Below, piece by piece: positions 1 through 7,800 of a stretch of 64,000 nucleotides of DNA. A program made the translations under genes and the position numbers. Positions within the stretch are counted from its first letter, which is position 1. Each line of letters begins with the position of its first letter. Under the pieces are notes generated by a model. That model made no database searches, had not been told where the DNA came from, and saw only the letters and a program-made list of their open reading frames with translations. Source of the stretch: Dysgonomonas sp. BGC7 (lineage in GTDB: Bacteria > Bacteroidota > Bacteroidia > Bacteroidales > Dysgonomonadaceae); contig NZ_CVRP01000002.1 of assembly GCF_001261735.1 (NCBI RefSeq), positions 1 to 64,000 of the forward strand, read 5' to 3'.

Positions 1-202
1 TGAAGATTGTATCTCCAATCTGATAGATGCGCACAAATTCTTTTTCAAAGATTGAATCCCGTATATATTTATCCCGCCATTCGGTTCTTATGCTTTCTAC
101 AGGTATATATTGAGGCTTACAGCTTGTAAAGAGCCATAGAATAAATAATAAGAATACCCCTATCAGAAGCATTTTTAATTCATTTTTTATTGTCTTATTC
201 AT
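1..202 (-). CDS. Phage lysis-cassette lipoprotein, spanin-like (partial)
   Basis: This small phage-type membrane or lipoprotein is cut by the left edge of the window, so its C-terminus is not visible. Reading leftward from 202 it has a short basic N-terminus, a hydrophobic segment ending in LFTSC (possible lipobox Cys near residue 29), then a charged stretch with 'YIPVESIRTEW', 'YIRDSIFEKEF' and 'IGDTIF'. Repeats of this RDSI/GDT kind are common in the third lysis gene of Bacteroides prophages. Its ATG overlaps the TGA of the lysozyme gene by four bases (ATGA), so it belongs to the same operon. A spanin-like role in disrupting the outer membrane is inferred from position and composition only. 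Confidence 0.6.
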   Translation of the reverse strand, partial: MNKTIKNELKMLLIGVFLLFILWLFTSCKPQYIPVESIRTEWRDKYIRDSIFEKEFVRIYQIGDTIF

Positions 203-615
203 TTTATCCTGTCTTGAAGTACAAACCCTCTTTTTACATCTGCCATATCTGCAATTACACCATTCTCCATTCGTGACATAGCAGCTACTATATTAATGTA
301 ATCTTCTGCTGAATACTCAGTCAGTATCTTATCTTTCAGTACGCCTGACCATTTCTCTACAGAGTTAATATATACCTGTGTATGGTTCTCTTGTGGCGGT
401 GCCCACGCTTTTACTATCTTCTCTATAGTATTTCGTTGATACTTGGTCAGATAAGTATGCAGGGTAACAAACATGGCCCTATAGCCGTATGCCATCGACT
501 GAAACTGTTTGAATCGCTTGTCTCTTGATGGGATTACTTCACCCTGAAACTTATCTTTATTAAGCTCGATATTGCCGGGGTTATTATTCAGATACCCTCT
601 TGTCTGTGATTTCAT
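199..615 (-). CDS. P5-like phage lysozyme/peptidoglycan hydrolase
   Basis: This 138-residue phage protein opens with the 'GYLNNNPGNIE' signature followed by 'FKQFQSMAYGYRAMF', as in the Bacteroides phage proteins usually annotated 'structural protein P5' or endolysin/transglycosylase. The family is thought to cut cell-wall glycan, either for release of progeny or as a virion-associated enzyme. There is no signal peptide, so export would depend on the adjacent holin. It overlaps the holin gene by 32 bases at its start and the spanin-like gene by 4 bases at its end, which is a compact lysis cassette. The exact enzymatic activity cannot be told from the sequence. Confidence 0.7.
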   Translation of the reverse strand: MKSQTRGYLNNNPGNIELNKDKFQGEVIPSRDKRFKQFQSMAYGYRAMFVTLHTYLTKYQRNTIEKIVKAWAPPQENHTQVYINSVEKWSGVLKDKILTEYSAEDYINIVAAMSRMENGVIADMADVKRGFVLQDRIK

Positions 616-1057
616 TTTCTTTTTCTATTTGATGTTTTATTACCTCTGCTACTCCTTTGATAAGGTCTTCTTTATTCTCCAGTATTATAGATAAATCTTC
701 GAGGCTCTTATTGAGCTTTCTCTTATCCTTATCGTGTGCTTTTTCGAGTATCGACTTACCCTCTATGAATATCAGAAATCCCGCAGCAATCAACGTCACA
801 AAAGGGTTATCATAAAAGAACATTCCGATGCAGTCGAACATGAAAGCAAAAAGCATCATGGCGTAATAGAGGACAAACTTCGTAACTGTACGCCTCAGTC
901 CGTAAGAAGTCCGGGCTTCGTTCCTCTCTTTTGCTTTACGCCATCCGCTAACAAGATCGGCAGTCATAGCAATAGCCACGATCAGCCACATAATACCCAC
1001 TATGGCCAGATGAAAGCGTAATGAATCGTAATTCTCACTTAATAATGCCTGTATCAT
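584..1057 (-). CDS. Phage holin family protein
   Basis: This 157-residue protein has three hydrophobic segments: about residues 17-40, around 'FVLYYAMMLFAFMFDCIGMFF', and 'PFVTLIAAGFLIFIEG'. A charged cytoplasmic tail ends in 'EKENEITDKRVSE'. The 'TADLVSGWRKAKERNEARTS' segment between the first two helices is typical of Bacteroidetes phage holins of the toxin-secretion/phage-lysis type. A holin forms pores in the inner membrane that release the endolysin at the end of infection. It is first in the minus-strand cassette holin, lysozyme, spanin-like. The genes look intact although the neighbouring tail gene is broken. Confidence 0.75.
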   Translation of the reverse strand: MIQALLSENYDSLRFHLAIVGIMWLIVAIAMTADLVSGWRKAKERNEARTSYGLRRTVTKFVLYYAMMLFAFMFDCIGMFFYDNPFVTLIAAGFLIFIEGKSILEKAHDKDKRKLNKSLEDLSIILENKEDLIKGVAEVIKHQIEKENEITDKRVSE

Positions 1058-1106
1058 TTTCGTATATTCATTTTTATCTTAAAATATATATTCTGCGATA
1101 TTTTAT

Positions 1107-1935
1107 CTAACTCCAATCGTTATCATTACTTGGTCCACGAAGCCAGCCATATCCTATTTTTGAGTCATTACCTATTGGATTTCGTAAGCCGTTCACCTTT
1201 ACGAAAGATGTGACAACACCTCCGTTTATTTCATGGTCTGCTCCATCGATGAAAATGTGAGTACTCAATAGGTCATTACTGTTCACAAGCGTAATCATCT
1301 TGGTTAGAGAGCCGCCTGTAAATGTATAGTTGTACTCGGTACTACCTGTTGTCTCTATAACAACCAGATCTACAGGAAATCCGGCTGCATCACCTGTGTT
1401 ACCAAATAACGGAATATAGTAAACAGTTTTTCCATTATATATAACAGAGCTGAGATTTACGTTAACCGCCCCATCGGTACTTCCATTGACCAATAAGAAA
1501 GCCGTACTGTTATTTACATAAACAGTATTTGTCATTTGATGTCCGAAGCTTGCCCTGCACCAAATATTATTTGACATGAAGCGCCATGGTCTGCCGGAGG
1601 TATTAACCCCCAGATGTTGCATATCACCTACAAACGTCATTTTCTGTACCGAGCCATCGAAATTGATGTAACAATCTGTATTATTTCCGTCAGCATCAAC
1701 AGCTGTTAATTTTTTAAAGCTGCCCTCCATAGCCTCTATGTTGGCATCTTTTAGTTTGATGTTTCCGTCTTTATTAAATGTGGCTTTACCTTTAGCAAAG
1801 AGTGCGGCTCCTGTCTCTCCATCTATTCTAGCAACTATTTCATTGTTCGAGTTTCGCATTTCAAGGGTAGCGTTCATTATCTCCAGTAGTCCGGCAACAA
1901 CATTCCATGCCAGATAACGGCTTTGATCTCCTATT
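1107..1935 (-). pseudogene. Phage tail/receptor-binding protein, 5'-truncated
   Basis: The C-terminal part of a phage tail-fibre or appendage protein. An ATG at 1877 would give 256 residues, but the frame stays open and phage-like further upstream ('GDQSRYLAWNVVAGLLEI') up to an in-frame TGA at 1935-1937, so coding sequence originally continued past 1935 and is now cut. The repeated small-domain pattern ('NKDGNIKLKDANIEAMEGSF', 'GRPWRFMSNNIWCRASFG') is usual for Bacteroides prophage tail ends just before the lysis cassette. At the cut, a different gene fragment runs the other way. It is probably inactive in phage assembly, although the fragment could still be translated from 1877. Confidence 0.65.
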
Positions 1936-2073
1936 CAAGAATTAGATGCATATTTAAGTATTCATGGATTTAAAATTCTTAATAAATTCGATGGGTTCAA
2001 AGAAGAAATATTTGAAAACAAATTTGAGAAACAAATATTTGTATGCAAAAAGATGAATAGCCGCGAACAATAA
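1927..2073 (+). pseudogene. SAM-dependent methyltransferase, C-terminal fragment
   Basis: About 48 codons with no start and a clean TAA at 2071-2073, read as 'ELDAYLSIHGFKILNKFDGF' followed by 'EKQIFVCKKM'. The pattern 'YL..HGFKI..KFDGF....EKQIFVC' is what the last strand-helix-strand of class I methyltransferases looks like. An in-frame TGA lies at 1924-1926, so nothing upstream in the window belongs to it. It begins within a few bases of where the oppositely oriented tail gene loses its 5' end, so both were cut at one junction. The family call is by eye only. Confidence 0.45.
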
Positions 2074-2078
2074 ATATT

Positions 2079-2114
2079 AATAGGATTACCTCATCTTACT
2101 GAAATAATCCTATT
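2079..2114. terminator. Hairpin between convergent gene remnants
   Basis: Perfect 10-bp inverted repeat (AATAGGATTA at 2079-2088, TAATCCTATT at 2105-2114) with a 16-nt loop. It sits between the plus-strand methyltransferase fragment and the minus-strand integrase fragment, where a bidirectional terminator would be expected. The arms are A/T-rich, so strength is uncertain. Confidence 0.5.
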
Positions 2115-2123
2115 TATATGCAA

Positions 2124-2357
2124 TTATTCAGACTGGACATTCTTATACCTTTCATTCACCTTACGCATATCTTTCAAAATACTTTTATCCAGCACGCGAG
2201 CATAGTGCCGGGTCATCTTCGTATCTGAATGCCCTAGCATTTTAGCCACATTTTCGAGACTAACTCCATTGGCAAGGCAAACAGAAGTGGCATAGGTATG
2301 GCGCGCTACGTGAATAATAATCGGTAAAGCGGTAATCAGCGAAACGCAGCGAATCAA
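2124..2357 (-). pseudogene. Tyrosine integrase, C-terminal fragment
   Basis: Only the end of a tyrosine recombinase remains. It keeps the box II 'HVARHTYAT' (H-x-x-R), 'MLGHSDTKMTRHYARVLD' with the second His and the nucleophilic Tyr, and a normal C-terminal tail. Recognisable homology starts near 2325; the codons before it ('MIRCVSLITALP') do not look like integrase. The arm-binding, core-binding and first catalytic parts are missing, so it cannot be active. It is probably the integrase of the prophage remnant to its left, cut when the adjoining mobile element arrived or by an older deletion. Confidence 0.8.
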
Positions 2358-2442
2358 ACGTAACTCGTTTAATATGAATCAAATTACTCTAATCTGCTAC
2401 TTTATTAAAAAGCAGGATATTGTAAAATATAGCAGTATTTCA

Positions 2443-2577
2443 GTTACCAATTCGTTACCACGATAGTTACCGAATTAAAACAGGTAACTTATTACATATC
2501 GGAGAAATATAGTTCGGGTTTGTTTGTTCTGATTCACAGCATTTTGCATAACAAAGAGCACTTATAAAACCGGTAAC
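2443..2577 (+). repeat. GTTACC repeat cluster upstream of the integrases
   Basis: Three direct copies of GTTACC (2443-2448, 2454-2459, 2466-2471; 11- and 12-bp spacing) are followed by two inverted copies, GGTAAC (2483-2488, 2572-2577), ending 36 bp before the first integrase ATG. Short repeats at about one helical turn next to int are typical of arm-type recombinase or excisionase binding sites, or of an int operator. The last copy overlaps a TAnnTTTG-like -7 element (TAACTTTG, 2574-2581) that could drive int. Confidence 0.45.
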
Positions 2578-2613
2578 TTTGCCATGCGGCAAAGCCCATA
2601 AAATTATAGGTGT

Positions 2614-3843
2614 ATGAAACAAGAAAAATTAAAGGTGTTGCTTTACCTGAAAAAAAGCAGTTTGGATAAATCAGGTAAAGCTCCCATCATGGGACGGATA
2701 ACCATCGGACGATCTATGGCTCAGTTCAGCCTGAAATTATCCTGTACCCCCTCTTTATGGAATCCAAGAGAAAGCAGATTGGACGGAAAAAGCCGTGAAG
2801 CGGTGGAGGTTAATCAACGAATAGAAAAACTCCTGCTTGGTGTTCATTCTGCATTCGACAGCCTCATTGCCCGTAAGAAGCCTTTTGATGCGGAAGCCGT
2901 AAAAAATCTGTATCAGGGAAGTATGGGAGCACAAATAACCCTGCTTGCACTCCTTGACAGGCATATGGAAGAACTGCGTGACCGTATCGGCATCGATGTT
3001 GCCCCGACTACCTTAAGCGGGTATGTGTACACCTATCGGTCATTAGGCAAATTCATCAAAAAGAAGTTCAAGACCAAAGATATCGCTTTCGGGCAGTTGA
3101 ACGAGCTGTTCATCCGGGAGTATCAGGACTTCGTTCTTCTCGAACAGGGCTATTCAATGGATACAGTCCGTCATTATCTGGCCATCCTGAAAAAGATCTG
3201 TAAGATTGCCTTCAAAGAAGGGTATTCCGAAAAACTTCATTTCGCCCATTACAAACTGCCTAAACAAAAAGAATCTACACCAAAAGCATTAAGCAGGGAG
3301 AGTTTTGAAAAGATACGGGACTTGGAGATTGCTGCCAACCGTCATTCGCATCTGCTTACCCGAGACTTGTTCCTCTTCGCTTGCTATACAGGTACTTCTT
3401 ATGCAGATGTTGTTCGCATAACGGAAGATAATCTTTATACTGATGAAGAAGATAATCTTTGGCTTAAATACCGCAGGAAGAAAACCGATTTCCAAGCCCG
3501 TGTCAAACTATTGCCCGAAGCTATTGCTCTGCTTGAAAAATATAAGGATGAGAATAGAGATACCCTGTTTCCTATACAGTCTGCAGAAGTGGTACAACTC
3601 AACATGCGAGGATTACGTATTATGGCGGATATTAAACAGCCGATCTCCTATCATTCAGGAAGACATAGCTTTGCCAGTTTAATTACGCTCGAAGAGGGAG
3701 TTCCTATAGAAACCATCAGCCGCATGCTCGGGCACAGTAACATTAAAACAACTCAGGTCTATGCCCGTGTTACTCCCAAAAAGCTTTTCGAGGATATGGA
3801 CAAGTTTATCGAAGCAACCAGCAATTTGAAATTAATCCTATAA
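2614..3843 (+). CDS. Tyrosine recombinase/integrase (first of tandem pair)
   Basis: A 409-residue site-specific recombinase with the three-part layout of Bacteroides integrases: arm-binding N-terminus (1-95, 'KSGKAPIMGRITIGRS'), SAM-like core-binding domain (about 105-215), and catalytic domain (about 225-400). Visible catalytic residues are H347 and R350 in 'YHSGRHSF', the His of 'MLGHSNIKTTQ' and the nucleophile Tyr383. At the usual Arg I position it reads 'CYTGTSYADV' with Ser, as is known for IntDOT of CTnDOT. It presumably integrates and excises the element together with the next gene, which starts 52 bp downstream on the same strand. Confidence 0.9.
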   Translation: MKQEKLKVLLYLKKSSLDKSGKAPIMGRITIGRSMAQFSLKLSCTPSLWNPRESRLDGKSREAVEVNQRIEKLLLGVHSAFDSLIARKKPFDAEAVKNLYQGSMGAQITLLALLDRHMEELRDRIGIDVAPTTLSGYVYTYRSLGKFIKKKFKTKDIAFGQLNELFIREYQDFVLLEQGYSMDTVRHYLAILKKICKIAFKEGYSEKLHFAHYKLPKQKESTPKALSRESFEKIRDLEIAANRHSHLLTRDLFLFACYTGTSYADVVRITEDNLYTDEEDNLWLKYRRKKTDFQARVKLLPEAIALLEKYKDENRDTLFPIQSAEVVQLNMRGLRIMADIKQPISYHSGRHSFASLITLEEGVPIETISRMLGHSNIKTTQVYARVTPKKLFEDMDKFIEATSNLKLIL

Positions 3844-3895
3844 CCGGAATATGAGTTAATAACAATATGAATCTAACATTTAAAAATATATCATT

Positions 3896-5119
3896 ATGCG
3901 AAGTACATTCAGAATATTATTCTATATCAATAAAAACAAAGTAAAAGCAGACGGTACCACAGCTATTCTGTGCCGGATCAGTATAGACGGAAAACAAAGC
4001 GTTATCACAACAGGTATCTATTGCAGCCCTGAAGATTGGAATGCCAGAAAAAGTACCATCAAAATAGAAAGAGAAAATAATAAGCTGATAGCCTATCGTA
4101 ACCGTATAGAGAACACCTACAATCATATATTGAGAGAACAGGGAGTTATCAGCGCGGAACTATTAAAAAACACCATCATTGGGGTTAACTCTATCCCCAC
4201 CACGTTACTACAGGCAGGCGAAGTGGAGCGTGAACGTCTGCGGCTTCGCTCCATCGAAATAAACTCTACGACAAGCTACCGCCAATCGGGAATATCACAA
4301 CGGAACCTGAAAGAGTTCCTATGTTCCAAAGGTATGAAAGACATTTCTTTCTCGGATATTACCGAGGAGTTCGGCGAATCGTTCAAACTCTTTCTGAAAA
4401 CCGTAGGGGAACGCAGGGCAGGCTATATCAATAAATGTATCACCTGGCTGAACAGGCTTATATACATCGCTATCGATCAGGAAGTATTAAGAAGTAATCC
4501 GTTGGAAGAGGTGAGGTACGAGAAGAAAGAACCTCCCAAGCATAAACACATCGGTAAAGATGATTTACAGCGACTGCTGGAAACTCCCATGCCTGAAGAA
4601 CGGTTGGAACTGGTACGCAGGGCTTTTATTTTTTCAACAGTAACAGGGTTGGCTTATGTAGATATATACGGATTGTATCCACACCATATAGGAAAAACAG
4701 CGGAAGGTAGATTGTATATTCGTAAACGTAGGGTAAAAACAAATGTAGAGGCATTTATCCCCCTGCATCCGATAGCGGAGCAAATTCTTCTGTTATACAA
4801 TATCGAAGATGACAGTAAGCCTGTATTCCCTTTGCCTGTCCGTGATAAGATCTGGTACGAGATCAATCAGATAGGAACATTAATCAATCTGAAAGAAAAT
4901 CTCTCCTACCACCAAAGCAGGCACAGCTTCGGAACCTTGTTGCTCTCGGCAGGAGTTTCGATAGAGAGCGTTGCCAAAATGATGGGACATGCAAATATCA
5001 ATACGACTCAGGTATATGCACAGATTACAGAGCAGAAAATATCGCAAGATATGGATAAGCTAATCAAACGAAGAAAAATAGCGCAAAACACAGCAGTTCA
5101 AACCTCAATAATAATATAA
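3896..5119 (+). CDS. Tyrosine recombinase/integrase (second of tandem pair)
   Basis: A 407-residue recombinase, about the same length and layout as its upstream neighbour but clearly divergent. The N-terminal arm-binding region has 'VKADGTTAILCRISIDGKQS', the SAM-like domain spans about 110-205, and the catalytic domain carries H339 and R342 ('YHQSRHSFGT'), 'MMGHANINTTQ' and Tyr374. The Arg I position is again not Arg: 'VTGLAYVDIYGL' has Ala. Tandem integrases are seen in several Bacteroidales mobile elements, where both may be needed, but which one cuts the att site cannot be told here. The following HTH gene begins 7 bp after its stop, so they are co-transcribed. Confidence 0.9.
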   Translation: MRSTFRILFYINKNKVKADGTTAILCRISIDGKQSVITTGIYCSPEDWNARKSTIKIERENNKLIAYRNRIENTYNHILREQGVISAELLKNTIIGVNSIPTTLLQAGEVERERLRLRSIEINSTTSYRQSGISQRNLKEFLCSKGMKDISFSDITEEFGESFKLFLKTVGERRAGYINKCITWLNRLIYIAIDQEVLRSNPLEEVRYEKKEPPKHKHIGKDDLQRLLETPMPEERLELVRRAFIFSTVTGLAYVDIYGLYPHHIGKTAEGRLYIRKRRVKTNVEAFIPLHPIAEQILLLYNIEDDSKPVFPLPVRDKIWYEINQIGTLINLKENLSYHQSRHSFGTLLLSAGVSIESVAKMMGHANINTTQVYAQITEQKISQDMDKLIKRRKIAQNTAVQTSIII

Positions 5120-5126
5120 GCCTACC

Positions 5127-5501
5127 ATGAAGAGAGAAATAAGAGAAGTAATTACAATGAGCGATAATGGAATAGTAACTGTTCCAAACAACGTAAGAAT
5201 GAATATCGGGGAAATAGCCAATTTATTTGGTATTTACTACCGGACGGCAAAACGGTATATCCGTGTCATTGAGAAATCGGGTATTGTGAATGGTGATTAC
5301 TCCATGTGCTGTACAGTCGAGGGACAAAAAGTCTATCCGGAGTATTATGGGTTGGAGATGGTTATTGCTCTTGCTTTCCATATCCAGTCTCCACAGGCTA
5401 TAGTTTTTAGAAAGTACTTGGTAAAGATAATCAACACACATTCGCTTATTATACAACTCACGGATAAAATTCAGAAAATAGATAATTACCTTCTAAATTA
5501 A
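5127..5501 (+). CDS. Small helix-turn-helix protein of the integrase operon
   Basis: A 124-residue protein with an N-terminal helix-turn-helix-like region ('IGEIANLFGIYYRTAKRYIR', about residues 27-46) and a C-terminal part ('VYPEYYGLEMVIALAFHIQS', 'AIVFRKYLVKIINTH') similar in feel to RhuM/virulence-type regulators. It may act as a recombination directionality factor or as a repressor of the integrase operon. An internal ATG at residue 11 (5157) is an alternative start that fits the usual 'MSDNGIV' opening of such proteins. The gene follows the second integrase by 7 bp. Function is inferred from location; no close family is recognised. Confidence 0.6.
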   Translation: MKREIREVITMSDNGIVTVPNNVRMNIGEIANLFGIYYRTAKRYIRVIEKSGIVNGDYSMCCTVEGQKVYPEYYGLEMVIALAFHIQSPQAIVFRKYLVKIINTHSLIIQLTDKIQKIDNYLLN

Positions 5502-5520
5502 ATAATGTATTTTTCAAATA

Positions 5521-5557
5521 CAAAGCCAGGCCATTAATTATTGGAAGCCCGCCTTTG
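5521..5557 (+). terminator. Hairpin after the integrase operon
   Basis: Imperfect inverted repeat (CAAAGCCAGGC at 5521-5531 against GCCCGCCTTTG at 5547-5557; 2 mismatches in 11) starting 19 bp after the HTH gene stop and before an AT-rich 220-bp stretch. It could terminate the integrase operon and insulate the CBASS operon. There is no clear T-run, so support is modest. Confidence 0.35.
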
Positions 5558-5726
5558 TCTATATTTTGTATCTATATTGGCCAATATCATATATGTTTAT
5601 AATAAATAATATATAACAAATTACAGGTTGACCGTTTTTTTTATTAAAAACAGAGTCCCTTTTAATATTTATAATCCTATAAAAATAAGAAATATTACTT
5701 TATTAAATGAATGTTGATGATTTCTA

Positions 5727-5757
5727 TTGTTATATTTATTTCATTTCTATATCTTTA
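5727..5757 (+). promoter_or_regulatory. Candidate promoter of the CBASS operon
   Basis: TTG at 5727-5729 and TATCTTTA at 5750-5757 (20-nt spacing) approximate the Bacteroidetes -33/-7 consensus TTTG...TAnnTTTG, with A instead of G at the last position. The capV ATG follows 21 bp later at 5779, giving a very short leader. The surrounding 5560-5760 is strongly AT-rich. Confidence 0.45.
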
Positions 5758-5778
5758 CGAAAGGCTAACACATAAGGA

Positions 5779-6774
5779 ATGGAGCAACAAAAAAAAGTTT
5801 TTAAAATCCTCTCAATAGATGGAGGTGGTATAAAAGGACTGTATTCGTCAACGATACTCGAAAGATTTGAGGAGAAATATAATTGTTTAACTTCTGATCA
5901 TTTTGATTTACTCTGTGGAACTTCTACCGGTGGGTTAATTGCTCTTGCTTTATCATTGAAAGTACCGGCTAAAACTATATCTTCTTTTTACTTTGATAAA
6001 GGACCGACAATTTTCTCAAAAAGGAGATTCAGCCTTCTAAGACAACTTTTTTATGGTGGAAAATATTCGGAAGTCAATCTGAAAAAATATCTTGAAGAAA
6101 TATTTGAAGATAAGCTATTGGGCGAAAGTCATAATCTTCTCTGTATACCAGCATTCAACTTAACAGACTCCAGCACATGTGTTTTCAAATTTGATCATAA
6201 AGAAGGAGATTATGGAAGGGACAACAAGATAAAATATGTTGATATTGCTCTTGCCACATCGGCTGCACCAACGTATTTTCCTCTTTGCCACATATCGAAC
6301 TTGGAAAAACAATATGTTGACGGGGGATTGTGGGCTAACAATCCGGCTTTGGTTGGTTTAACAGAAGCCATAGCGCATTTTGTCGGTCCAAAAAAGGATT
6401 ATAATTCTGTTGAGCTGTTATCTATAGGCAGCTTAGAGATAAAAAAGGGTAAACCGATATATAGTAACAGATATAGGTCAGCAGCTCGATGGAGAGCCGA
6501 TCTCATTAGTCCCTTTTTTGTAGGACAGGCTTTATTTACTCACAATACTCTTAACTTTCTTCAGAATCATAGCGATATAGAACTCGATTATCACAGAATA
6601 CCCAGTACAATCATATGTAAAGAGCAAGAAAAACTTATTGGGATGGACGTTGTTTCTGAAAAAGCCTTGAGATTTATAAAAGGCCAGGGGCTGTCTCAAG
6701 CAGATGATTGGTACCGGAAAGATTCGATAAAAAGGATGTTCACTACAAAAAAAACATATATCATAAATTTATAA
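5779..6774 (+). CDS. capV: CBASS effector: patatin-like phospholipase CapV
   Basis: A 331-residue patatin-family lipase and likely killing effector of a CBASS anti-phage system. The oxyanion loop 'DGGGIKG' (14-20), nucleophile elbow 'GTSTGG' with Ser49, and the catalytic Asp181 in 'VDGGLWANNPA' are all present, so the Ser-Asp dyad is intact. CapV proteins are soluble until a cyclic dinucleotide from the partner CD-NTase activates them; they then degrade inner-membrane phospholipid and stop phage growth. The next gene, a DncV-like cyclase, starts 6 bp downstream, which matches the capV-dncV pairing known from Vibrio and E. coli. There is no signal peptide, as expected for a cytosolic enzyme acting on the membrane. 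Confidence 0.93.
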   Translation: MEQQKKVFKILSIDGGGIKGLYSSTILERFEEKYNCLTSDHFDLLCGTSTGGLIALALSLKVPAKTISSFYFDKGPTIFSKRRFSLLRQLFYGGKYSEVNLKKYLEEIFEDKLLGESHNLLCIPAFNLTDSSTCVFKFDHKEGDYGRDNKIKYVDIALATSAAPTYFPLCHISNLEKQYVDGGLWANNPALVGLTEAIAHFVGPKKDYNSVELLSIGSLEIKKGKPIYSNRYRSAARWRADLISPFFVGQALFTHNTLNFLQNHSDIELDYHRIPSTIICKEQEKLIGMDVVSEKALRFIKGQGLSQADDWYRKDSIKRMFTTKKTYIINL

Positions 6775-6780
6775 AAGCTT

Positions 6781-7800
6781 ATGGCAAATAATCATGAACA
6801 ATTCATTGCATTTGATGATACAATTGCTCTTTCACAGACAAAAGAAGATGAACTAAAAAAGAATAGGAAGGCTTTACGGGAAAAAATACGGAAATATTTT
6901 AAAGATAATAAGTCTGATGAAATACAGCCGAAATTTAATAGTCAAGGATCTTTTGTTATGAAAACAACAGTTAACCCAATTCCCAAATGGTCAGACGAAG
7001 ATAAAAAGAACTTGTATAAATATGATATTGATGATGGGATTTACTTTATGGGAAATGAAGAGCCCGCTGATAGATACGAAGAACAAACATACCATAACTG
7101 GATATATGATGCAGTTGCTGACCATACTAGCAAAGGAGCTCAGGATCGGACAACATGTGTTCGCGTTCTATATGCAGATGGTCACCATATTGATTTGCCA
7201 ATATATTATAAAAGAAAAGATATTAAAAATAGTATACCCGAATTAGCTCACACATCGAAAGAATGGCTCGACAGTGATCCTGAAGAATTCTATAAATGGT
7301 TTAATACAAAGGCAGATTCGAATAAGCAATTAAGACGGGTTGTACGATACTTTAAAGCTTGGGCTGACTATAAAAATACAATGTCCTCTACAAAAATGCC
7401 CCCCGGGTTTATATTAACAATCTTGGTTACTAATAATATTTCTTATAATGGAAGGGATGATATTGCGATGAAAGAGACATTGATTAACATTCAAAATAAA
7501 ATAGATGATTCTAAAGGGGGCATTTTTAAATGTTACCGACCGACGACACCTAGCAATGAAGATTTATTTGCAGGTTATAGTGATACAAGAAAAAATAACT
7601 TTCTTAACAATCTGGATAGTTTTGTTAAATCAGCCAGTCAGGCTATAGAAAATACAAATCAAAAGGAGGGTTGCCTGAAATGGCAGAAACATTTTGGAGA
7701 GCGTTTTTCCTGCTCTACAGCCAAAGATAAAGATGAGCAGTCTAATCTTAAAACATATTCATCTCCGGCAATAATAAATCAAAATGCTAAAAGTGCATAA
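6781..7800 (+). CDS. CBASS CD-NTase (DncV-like cyclic dinucleotide synthase)
   Basis: A 339-residue cGAS/DncV-like nucleotidyltransferase. The 'GSF' loop is at 56-58, the metal-binding 'YDIDDGIYF' gives D82 and D84, and the third carboxylate is D138 in 'HHIDLPIYY'. This spacing and the 'DIDDG' form are those of clade A (DncV-like) enzymes, which typically make 3'3'-cGAMP, the signal that activates CapV. The C-terminus ends in Ala ('AKSA'); in type II CBASS the small C-terminal residue of the cyclase is the site primed by Cap2. It lies between capV (6 bp) and cap2 (next base). The product nucleotide is inferred, not shown. Confidence 0.92.
   Translation: MANNHEQFIAFDDTIALSQTKEDELKKNRKALREKIRKYFKDNKSDEIQPKFNSQGSFVMKTTVNPIPKWSDEDKKNLYKYDIDDGIYFMGNEEPADRYEEQTYHNWIYDAVADHTSKGAQDRTTCVRVLYADGHHIDLPIYYKRKDIKNSIPELAHTSKEWLDSDPEEFYKWFNTKADSNKQLRRVVRYFKAWADYKNTMSSTKMPPGFILTILVTNNISYNGRDDIAMKETLINIQNKIDDSKGGIFKCYRPTTPSNEDLFAGYSDTRKNNFLNNLDSFVKSASQAIENTNQKEGCLKWQKHFGERFSCSTAKDKDEQSNLKTYSSPAIINQNAKSA

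Noticed and set aside
734-1021. 95-codon plus-strand frame across the holin gene
   Set aside because: Antisense shadow of the holin; composition is not protein-like.
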